Below are positions 1-3,951 of a DNA stretch of 5,245 nucleotides, one piece after another. Source of the stretch: Candidatus Saccharimonadota bacterium. Its GTDB lineage: Bacteria; Patescibacteriota; Saccharimonadia; Saccharimonadales; Saccharimonadaceae. The stretch is taken from positions 1 to 5,245 of the forward strand of contig UNSP01000030.1 in the NCBI GenBank assembly GCA_900556355.1. Reading direction: 5' to 3'. Within the stretch, counting starts at the first letter, position 1; each line of letters begins with the position of its first letter. The notes below the pieces were generated by a model that worked only from the letters and a program-made list of their open reading frames with translations, had not been told where the DNA came from and ran no database searches. Position numbers and translations under genes: made by a program.

Positions 1-177
1 TTGACTGCGCGCTTACGGGGTAATTTACCAATCGCCGATACCGTGGCTGGATACTTCGGTGGCGGCGGCCATCCGTACGCGGCCGGCTTCCGTGTATATG
101 AAAGCTATGATGAAATCGTAAGGGAATTAGTTACAGCGACAGATAAAGCACTCAAAAACGATACAAGCGTTTCATAG
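1..177 (+). CDS. DHH/DHHA1-family phosphoesterase, C-terminal end (5' truncated)
   Basis: Frame 1 is open from the window edge to TAG at 175-177 and gives 58 residues. Residues 20-30 read GGGGHPYAAGF, the glycine-rich GGGH signature of the DHHA1 domain. This domain follows the catalytic DHH domain in NrnA-type oligoribonuclease/pAp phosphatases and in RecJ-like exonucleases. In this family the DHHA1 domain helps bind the nucleotide or nucleic-acid substrate, while the metal-binding DHH motifs lie upstream, outside the window. The short length after the motif (28 residues) fits the small NrnA-like form better than full RecJ, but the exact subfamily cannot be settled from the tail alone. The last ~25 codons are partly repeated at 1014-1088, after the CYTH gene. 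Confidence 0.88.
   Translation: MTARLRGNLPIADTVAGYFGGGGHPYAAGFRVYESYDEIVRELVTATDKALKNDTSVS
100..150 (+). repeat. Direct repeat, copy 1 (within DHH gene 3' end)
   Basis: This 51-base stretch aligns without gaps to 1014-1064, with 41 identical positions by hand count. Both encode E-x-x-D-E-I-V-R-E-L-V-T-A-T-D-x-A. Five of the eight differing codons are synonymous (AGG/CGA, GTT/GTC, ACA/ACG twice, GCA/GCT). The similarity begins abruptly at codon GAA 100-102: the preceding bases at the two sites are unrelated. After about base 150 the two copies drift apart and use different stop codons. Confidence 0.85.
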
Positions 178-211
178 TTAGCACTGAACACACCTAGCCT
201 CCTATAAAAGG

Positions 212-242
212 TTGATTTTCTCCTTTAGCTACGCTATATAAT
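212..242 (+). promoter_or_regulatory. Promoter for small ORF and CYTH gene
   Basis: TTGATT at 212-217 is followed after 17 bases by TATATA at 235-240. An overlapping alternative -10 is TATAAT at 237-242, with a 19-base spacer. Transcription would start near 248, which is the ATG of the small ORF. It is the only good promoter in the gap between the DHH stop and the CYTH gene, so it would give the CYTH gene a ~175-base 5' region containing the small ORF. Called from sequence match alone. Confidence 0.6.
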
Positions 243-247
243 ACTAT

Positions 248-385
248 ATGCATCCCAAGGAGCTTATAGGTAGCAAAGACATACTTGATCTATCAGTTTG
301 CGACTCCACAGAAGTGACTATTAGTAACAAAAAAATACCAGTAAGTATCGTCAGAATTCGTAACTTTAGTGAACTCTCAGCGTAA
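248..385 (+). CDS. Possible small leaderless ORF, 45 codons, unknown function
   Basis: ATG at 248-250 opens a 45-codon frame closed by TAA at 383-385. It begins MHPKELIGSKDILDL and ends IVRIRNFSELSA. There is no Shine-Dalgarno sequence. The ATG falls 7 bases after TATATA (or 5 after TATAAT), the same leaderless layout as four other genes in this window, and that is the main support. The stop lies 24 bases before the CYTH Shine-Dalgarno, so it could be the first gene of a two-gene transcript or a leader peptide. The alternating hydrophobic pattern near the end (IPVSIVRIRNF) is like a beta strand and loosely recalls ASCH/PUA-like folds, but I do not claim that family. It could also be the remnant of a longer gene. 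Confidence 0.42.
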   Translation: MHPKELIGSKDILDLSVCDSTEVTISNKKIPVSIVRIRNFSELSA

Positions 386-408
386 TTTTTGGTAAACTAA
401 CTTAACAC

Positions 409-414
409 AAGGAG
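409..414 (+). promoter_or_regulatory. Shine-Dalgarno that fixes the CYTH start at ATG 425
   Basis: AAGGAG lies 10 bases before ATG 425-427. The longer frame would start at GTG 416, only one base after this site, which is too close for initiation. The ATG is therefore the better start, and it places the ExExK signature at residues 4-8. Confidence 0.8.
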
Positions 415-424
415 TGTGGCTACA

Positions 425-1009
425 ATGAAAACCGAGTATGAAGCCAAATTTGTCAATATAAACACCTCTGAGATTAGACAGAAGTTGCGGTCTCTTGGTG
501 GATCATGCGAAAAGCCTGAGCGGCTAATGCGACGAGTAACAATTGATAGCCCTAAAATGAAGCAGAATAAAGGCTATTTGCGCGTCCGCGACGAGGGCGA
601 CCGTGTGACGATGACTTACAAGCAATTTAATAAATCATCCGTTGACGGCGCCAAAGAGTACGAGGTGAACGTTGATAATTTCGAGGAAACCATCGCTATC
701 CTAGAGGCCGCTGGTCTACCATATACCTCTTTCCAGGAGTCCAAACGCGAAACGTGGCGACTGGGCGATGCTGAGATCGTCATTGATGAATGGCCGTGGC
801 TGGCACCGTATATCGAAATCGAGGCGGACAATGAGTATATAGTCAGGGAGACCGCCGAGGCTCTTGGTTTTTCGTGGAACGATGCGATTTTTGGCGATGT
901 TATGGCGGCTTACCGAGCGCAATATCCCCACCTGGCTCCATTTGACACTGTAGCCTCGATACGAAACGTCCCCTTTGATTCGCCGCTGCCAGACATGCTT
1001 AAAGATTAG
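425..1009 (+). CDS. CYTH-domain protein (class IV adenylate cyclase / triphosphatase-like)
   Basis: The protein has 194 residues from ATG 425. CYTH proteins form an eight-stranded tunnel that binds a triphosphate and divalent metal. Members include CyaB-type adenylate cyclases, thiamine triphosphatases and inorganic triphosphatases. The diagnostic ExExK motif is at residues 4-8 (EYEAK). Later tunnel residues are also recognisable: LRVRDEG at 52-58, YK at 65-66, KEYEV at 77-81, KR at 107-108, DEWPW at 121-125 and the acidic pair EIE at 131-133. All look intact, so an active enzyme is likely. Substrate cannot be assigned, and cytosolic location is expected because there is no signal peptide or membrane segment. 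About 25 residues after the core form a proline-containing tail. The gene has its own promoter at 212 and lies between two copies of the DHH gene tail, so it may be an inserted gene. Confidence 0.9.
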   Translation: MKTEYEAKFVNINTSEIRQKLRSLGGSCEKPERLMRRVTIDSPKMKQNKGYLRVRDEGDRVTMTYKQFNKSSVDGAKEYEVNVDNFEETIAILEAAGLPYTSFQESKRETWRLGDAEIVIDEWPWLAPYIEIEADNEYIVRETAEALGFSWNDAIFGDVMAAYRAQYPHLAPFDTVASIRNVPFDSPLPDMLKD

Positions 1010-1013
1010 CCTT

Positions 1014-1088
1014 GAATATTATGATGAAATCGTACGAGAATTAGTCACGGCGACGGATCAAGCTTTGCGAGAAGCAGGGCAAGGCTAA
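1014..1088 (+). pseudogene. Detached second copy of the DHH phosphoesterase 3' end
   Basis: Starting four bases after the CYTH stop, this frame encodes EYYDEIVRELVTATDQAL and seven more residues, ending at TAA 1086-1088. The first 17 codons match the end of the DHH gene at 100-150 in 15 of 17 residues. No DHHA1 GGGH motif, start codon or ribosome-binding site precedes it, so it cannot work as a gene. Differences from the intact copy are mostly silent, so both versions probably evolved under protein-level selection before being brought together. It reads as the displaced original end (or a donated allele) left when a block with the CYTH gene was inserted. Confidence 0.82.
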
Positions 1089-1120
1089 AAGTTAAAAGTG
1101 GGCAATATTTCGCGCTGGTA

Positions 1121-1336
1121 ATGACAGATTATCCTGATCCGCTTGATCAGAGTAGAGAGTTGAAGCAGATTTCCGGTGAATACGAATTTGAATTCGCGCA
1201 CCTCATCAAGCCGTATGCCAACGACCAGCATATTGAAGTTCATCCGAACGACGACATGGACGACGGCTTTTTCGTGCCAGACCCAAAGAGTTATTATCGG
1301 TATTATTTGGCGGCGGCGAAGCAGAGGCTAGATTAG
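1121..1336 (+). CDS. Hypothetical 71-residue acidic protein
   Basis: ATG 1121 to TAG 1334-1336 gives a soluble, acidic protein beginning MTDYPDPLDQSRELKQ and ending SYYRYYLAAAKQRLD. I do not recognise the family. There is no signal peptide or membrane segment, and the middle is rich in Asp, Glu and His (around HPNDDMDDGFF). No convincing Shine-Dalgarno or -10 box precedes the ATG, which lies 32 bases after the stop of the DHH tail remnant. It may have lost its promoter when the CYTH block was inserted, or it may have been translated together with the DHH gene before the insertion. Codon use and length favour a real gene or recent remnant, but expression is uncertain. Confidence 0.5.
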   Translation: MTDYPDPLDQSRELKQISGEYEFEFAHLIKPYANDQHIEVHPNDDMDDGFFVPDPKSYYRYYLAAAKQRLD

Positions 1337-1354
1337 CAATTTATTTAGCGATTC

Positions 1355-1382
1355 TTGCAAATAGTAGAAAAATCTTTTGCAA
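1355..1382. repeat. Small inverted repeat upstream of CPBP promoter
   Basis: TTGCAAA at 1355-1361 can pair with TTTGCAA at 1376-1382 across a 14-base loop. No T-run follows, so it is a poor terminator candidate. It might be a protein-binding site, or chance in AT-rich sequence. The rest of 1337-1431 holds nothing I can identify. Confidence 0.3.
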
Positions 1383-1431
1383 CCGTAACAGAGTTGAAAA
1401 AAATACTATACCACATTTTTGACAAAATCTA

Positions 1432-1460
1432 TTGACATTTTATTCTATTAGTGATATACA
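1432..1460 (+). promoter_or_regulatory. Strong extended -10 promoter for the CPBP gene
   Basis: A perfect TTGACA at 1432-1437 is followed by exactly 17 bases and TATACA at 1455-1460. A TG at 1452-1453 makes an extended -10 (TGATATACA). Transcription should start near 1467, leaving a leader of about 80 bases before ATG 1548. A second TTGACA at 1419-1424 lies upstream but is badly spaced. It is the closest match to consensus in the window. Confidence 0.82.
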
Positions 1461-1474
1461 TATACTAGCTTTTG

Positions 1475-1523
1475 TTGACAAGTCGAGTAAATCCTTGTCC
1501 GAAAGCGCACTTTGACAAGCCGA
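1475..1523 (+). promoter_or_regulatory. Structured 5' leader with repeated GACAAG and one CTTGTC
   Basis: TTGACAAGTCGA (1475-1486) recurs as TTGACAAGCCGA (1512-1523), 11 of 12 identical. Between them, CTTGTC at 1494-1499 can pair with GACAAG at 1477-1482 (6 bp, 11-base loop) or with GACAAG at 1514-1519 (6 bp, 14-base loop), but not both. The downstream copy ends 13 bases before the Shine-Dalgarno. The pairing is visible in the sequence. A regulatory role (RNA switch or operator) is inference. Confidence 0.45.
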
Positions 1524-1535
1524 CCAACCTTTGAA

Positions 1536-1542
1536 AGAGGTG
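1536..1542 (+). promoter_or_regulatory. Shine-Dalgarno that fixes the CPBP start at ATG 1548
   Basis: AGAGGTG is well placed, with its AGAGG core 7 bases before ATG 1548-1550. An in-frame TTG at 1512 would add 12 residues but has no ribosome-binding site and lies inside the leader repeat, so the ATG is preferred. Confidence 0.78.
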
Positions 1543-1547
1543 TAGAG

Positions 1548-2276
1548 ATGTATACAGACATTACGGTAGTGCATCGCCCCAAAAAAGGGGTTATGGCTTG
1601 GCTCTTCAGGAGGGCCATGCCTCAGGACACTAGGCCAACCTTTGTCTGGTCTAGACTCGTCGCTGAGATTGAGAATGCCGGATACTTCAGCAGATGGAAG
1701 TTTAGTATTCTTGCAGTAGGGCTAATTATCATGACAATCGCCACGATAAAGATGCTCCTATTCGTCCCTGGACTGAATCAGTCCGCAGTTAGTCTTCTAA
1801 CTCGCGGGCTTGAAACCTTCCTTCCCACGAGATGGGCAACGGCAACTGCCTGGACTGTTGGTATGGCAGGAGTTTTCCTCATGGGAGACCTCACGAACTA
1901 CACACCATCACAGAAGATCCTTCACAAAATCAAAGCTACCAGATACGAAGTGTACAATATCATATTGTTCCTCGCACTACTGGAAGAGCAAGCTTTTCGC
2001 TCCGGAAGCGAGAAGTGGAACTGGCGCGAACGAGTGCGCGCTAGCGTGTGTTTTGGACTCCTGCACATCGCAAATATCTGGTACAGTTTTGCGGCGGGTA
2101 TCGCCCTGTCCGCTACTGGCTTTGGATTTCTGCTGGTGTATTTGTGGTACTACCGCAAATACCGTATCCAGATTATAGCTACGGCGGCAGCTGCGACGGT
2201 GCATGCATTGTATAATGCCATAGCTCTCAGTCTCATTGCTGTTGTATTGGCGATCGATATTGCCAAGCTGCTGTAG
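1548..2276 (+). CDS. CPBP-family intramembrane metalloprotease
   Basis: The protein has 242 residues from ATG 1548 and is a multi-pass membrane protein of the CPBP (CAAX protease / bacteriocin-processing, Abi) family. All three family motifs are present: EEQAFR at residues 146-151, FGLLH at 169-173 and HALYN at 219-223. The glutamates and histidines form the metal-dependent active site, so catalysis is plausible. Bacterial members process peptides, provide bacteriocin self-immunity or cleave anti-sigma factors; which applies here is unknown. Hydrophobic segments lie at about 52-73, 98-114, 135-149, 163-201 (probably two helices) and 208-239. The basic, non-hydrophobic first 50 residues are probably cytoplasmic. 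It is a single-gene unit with a strong promoter and structured leader, and a hammerhead ribozyme lies 37 bases after its stop. Its fairly GC-mixed codon use differs from the AT-rich pth gene, hinting at acquisition. Confidence 0.9.
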   Translation: MYTDITVVHRPKKGVMAWLFRRAMPQDTRPTFVWSRLVAEIENAGYFSRWKFSILAVGLIIMTIATIKMLLFVPGLNQSAVSLLTRGLETFLPTRWATATAWTVGMAGVFLMGDLTNYTPSQKILHKIKATRYEVYNIILFLALLEEQAFRSGSEKWNWRERVRASVCFGLLHIANIWYSFAAGIALSATGFGFLLVYLWYYRKYRIQIIATAAAATVHALYNAIALSLIAVVLAIDIAKLL

Positions 2277-2282
2277 TCTCCT

Positions 2283-2319
2283 GCGAACCTCTGTCAAAGT
2301 CTCTGCTTGTCATGTTCGC
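2283..2319 (+). repeat. Alternative 3' UTR hairpin sharing a ribozyme strand
   Basis: GCGAAC at 2283-2288 is a perfect complement of GTTCGC at 2314-2319, which is also the 5' strand of ribozyme stem III. GTTCGC can therefore pair upstream (25-base loop) or downstream with GCGAAC 2363-2368, but not both at once. The hairpin could block the ribozyme, or after cleavage could cap the 3' end of the CPBP message. The pairing is visible; the role is inferred. Confidence 0.5.
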
Positions 2320-2368
2320 TCCATAGATGCGTGTCTATGCTGATGAGTCGGAAACGACGAAAGCGAAC
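2314..2368 (+). ncRNA. Type III hammerhead self-cleaving ribozyme
   Basis: Every element of the hammerhead consensus is present in order. Stem III is GTTCGC (2314-2319) with GCGAAC (2363-2368). The U and C at 2320-2321 complete a CUC cleavage triplet, so the predicted cut is between 2321 and 2322. Stem I is CATAGA (2322-2327) with TCTATG (2334-2339), closed by a 6-base loop. The core CTGATGA is 2340-2346. Stem II is GTCG (2347-2350) with CGAC (2355-2358), closed by a GAAA tetraloop, and the second core GAAA is 2359-2362. The A at 2362 pairs with U 2320 as required. All three stems are perfect (6, 6 and 4 bp), and stem III is the open end, which makes it type III. It lies in the 3' UTR of the CPBP gene, same strand, immediately before the 3' end of the convergent cobW-like gene. 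Cleavage would give a CPBP message ending in a 2',3'-cyclic phosphate and a downstream RNA with a 5' hydroxyl. Confidence 0.94.
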
Positions 2369-2370
2369 TT

Positions 2371-3339
2371 TTATTCAAACATCATCAATTGCGCAGACAA
2401 AACTTCACGCGTAATTTCGTCCGCACGTTCACCAATTAACACAATTTTTGCTGGCTCTTCCGCCGCAGAATTAGCTATTTGAATCTGATTTTCCGTTGCC
2501 TCCAAATGATGCCGCGTGCCATTATCATCAATAAAACAGCCCTTCATTCGCCTGAGTTTATAAGCATCAAAAAGTTCCGGCCAAATTTTCTCCAGAGTCG
2601 CCGCAGCAATTTTCATGCCGGAAACATCCAGCACGGCATACGTCGGATTATCCGGCACAACCAACTCGCCGTCATACTTATCAAAAAACGTTAGTAGTCC
2701 CGACGGCGTGGTCATTTTATTGATATCAATTTTACCTCGTGGCGCGCTGAGCACCTTGGCGTAGGGTAGGGTGCGCAATTTCTCCTCGTACTCGGCGCGT
2801 TCATTTTCACTTAGCAGATCTTCTTTGGTCACTAAAATCATATCCGCCGCCTGCAACTCAATTTCATGCGCCGGCTCAATTCCATGTAAAATCTCATGCG
2901 CGTCAATAACATAAAAACTCTGCGCCAACTCGTACTTATTGAATATTTGTGCATTAATTAATTTCTCAACCAAATTCATCGTTCGCGCCACACCAGTCGC
3001 CTCAATAAACACTGGGGCGGGGGAATTGCGACAAAAGTCAAGTAACATTCGTGTCAATGCGTGTTTTGACGAACAACAGACACAATCGCCAGCCAAAGTC
3101 GTCACAATATCCGCCAACTTCTCCAATCGATAACCGTCAACGTTTTCATTAGCATATTCATTCTCAATCACCCGAGAACCCTTATAGTCACTTTGTTGCA
3201 ATAAGAACTCAAGAACACTAGTTTTCCCAGCGCCCAACGAGCCGTTCACCAAATATAGCGGAACTTTATCGATAATCGCTCGCCCATCATCAAACGGCGC
3301 ATTAATGCTAAATTCCAAATCATCGTCGCGTTTTGCCAT
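2371..3339 (-). CDS. CobW/COG0523-family GTPase (metallochaperone-like)
   Basis: The protein has 322 residues from ATG at 3339. COG0523 proteins are G3E-class GTPases that deliver metals (Zn, Co, Fe) to target proteins. The Walker A loop is GSLGAGKTS at residues 33-41, and the metal-binding CxCC motif is CVCC at 86-89. IENEYANENVDG (58-69) matches the switch region, FIEATGVA (101-108) resembles the usual ETSGLA segment, and TKED at 161-164 replaces the guanine-specificity NKxD. The C-terminal ~100 residues resemble the CobW C domain in length, but I see no long His-rich metal tail. The reading frame stays open to 3534, across the pth start, but ATG 3339 follows a TATAAT at 3351-3346 by six bases. 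ATG 3357 is an alternative that would overlap that promoter. The gene is divergent from pth and convergent with the CPBP gene and its ribozyme. The partner metal is unknown. Confidence 0.88.
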   Translation of the reverse strand: MAKRDDDLEFSINAPFDDGRAIIDKVPLYLVNGSLGAGKTSVLEFLLQQSDYKGSRVIENEYANENVDGYRLEKLADIVTTLAGDCVCCSSKHALTRMLLDFCRNSPAPVFIEATGVARTMNLVEKLINAQIFNKYELAQSFYVIDAHEILHGIEPAHEIELQAADMILVTKEDLLSENERAEYEEKLRTLPYAKVLSAPRGKIDINKMTTPSGLLTFFDKYDGELVVPDNPTYAVLDVSGMKIAAATLEKIWPELFDAYKLRRMKGCFIDDNGTRHHLEATENQIQIANSAAEEPAKIVLIGERADEITREVLSAQLMMFE

Positions 3340-3345
3340 GTGCTT

Positions 3346-3351
3346 ATTATA
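3346..3351 (-). promoter_or_regulatory. -10 box of cobW-like gene, leaderless start
   Basis: On the minus strand TATAAT is followed by AAGCAC and then ATG 3339, so transcription should begin at or beside the start codon. There is no Shine-Dalgarno. The -35 region is weak and overlaps the -10 box of pth. Confidence 0.6.
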
Positions 3352-3370
3352 CGTCATTTTCACAAGGTGA

Positions 3371-3376
3371 TATACT
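3371..3376 (+). promoter_or_regulatory. Extended -10 box of pth, leaderless start
   Basis: TGATATACT (3368-3376) is an extended -10, with six bases before ATG 3383 and no Shine-Dalgarno between. The -35 position (TTATAC near 3347) overlaps the -10 of the divergent cobW-like gene, so the two promoters share DNA and may compete. Confidence 0.62.
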
Positions 3377-3382
3377 AAGTCT

Positions 3383-3943
3383 ATGAAAGTCATCTTAGCG
3401 TTAGGAAATCCAGGCGAAAAATACACAAACACGCGGCATAATGCTGGGTTTTTGACTATTGATAAATTTGCGTCAGAGCAGAGAAAAACCTTTTCGAATA
3501 AGCCAAAATTTTCCGCTGATATCTCCGAGCTCAATATTTCTGGAGAAAAAATCCTACTAGTTAAGCCAACTACTTTTTACAACGAGGTCGGAATTTCCGC
3601 CCGAGCAATCTTAGATTTTTACAAATTGACATTGGACGATTTACTAATTATTCACGACGATACAGCACTGGACTTCGGTAAAATTCGAACCCGCAAAGGC
3701 GGTCGAGACGCTGGCAGTAATGGATTAAAGTCGCTCCACTCTCACGTCGGATCAGATTTTTGGCATATTCGCATTGGCACAGACAATTTGCTCAGACGTC
3801 AAGTCGGTGACGTAGATTTTGTCCTAGGCAAATTCAATTCAGACGAGCAGAAAATTCTCCAAAGCTGGATATTGCCCGAATCAATTAATTTGATCGAGAA
3901 GTTTATTAACGAAACTATCGAGCCGTTCAGTATAAAATATTAG
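3383..3943 (+). CDS. pth: Peptidyl-tRNA hydrolase
   Basis: The protein has 186 residues, a normal length for bacterial Pth. The enzyme releases tRNA from peptidyl-tRNA dropped by stalled ribosomes and is usually essential. Family landmarks in order: LGNPGEKYTNTRHNAGF (7-23) with the metal-free catalytic His19 and Asn9; KPTTFYNEVG (61-70) with Asn67; IIHDDTALDFGKIRTRKGG (89-107) with Asp92; GSNGLKS (111-117); and the RIG segment at 130-132. Compared with the E. coli pattern as I recall it, two positions differ: the Met before Asn67 is Tyr66, and the His of GGHNG (His113 in E. coli) is Ser112. The central Asn, His and Asp are kept, so activity is expected. It is a single gene that diverges from the cobW-like gene and converges on DUF475 with only 8 bases between stops. 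Confidence 0.96.
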   Translation: MKVILALGNPGEKYTNTRHNAGFLTIDKFASEQRKTFSNKPKFSADISELNISGEKILLVKPTTFYNEVGISARAILDFYKLTLDDLLIIHDDTALDFGKIRTRKGGRDAGSNGLKSLHSHVGSDFWHIRIGTDNLLRRQVGDVDFVLGKFNSDEQKILQSWILPESINLIEKFINETIEPFSIKY

Positions 3944-3951
3944 GCCGGATT

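Noticed and set aside
201..227. AAAGG/CCTTT hairpin as a terminator of the DHH gene
   Set aside because: The stem is only 5 bp and weak, has no T-run after it and overlaps a good promoter.
1475..1510. A second intact hammerhead in the CPBP leader
   Set aside because: GAAA with a similar stem III strand is present, but there is no CUGAUGA core, no cleavage triplet and no partner for GCGCAC. At most it is a remnant.
1810..2178. Overlapping 122-codon and 106-codon frames inside the CPBP gene
   Set aside because: They lie within a well-supported membrane protein gene, lack ribosome-binding sites and give compositions typical of shadow frames.
3340..3534. Longer N-terminus for the cobW-like protein (65 extra residues to ATG 3534)
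   Set aside because: It would overlap the start of pth on the opposite strand and read through both promoters. The Walker A loop is already at a normal position with ATG 3339.
3944..3951. Terminator between convergent pth and DUF475 genes
   Set aside because: Only 8 bases separate the stops and I see no stem with a U-run there. Termination must occur inside the opposing genes, or not at all.
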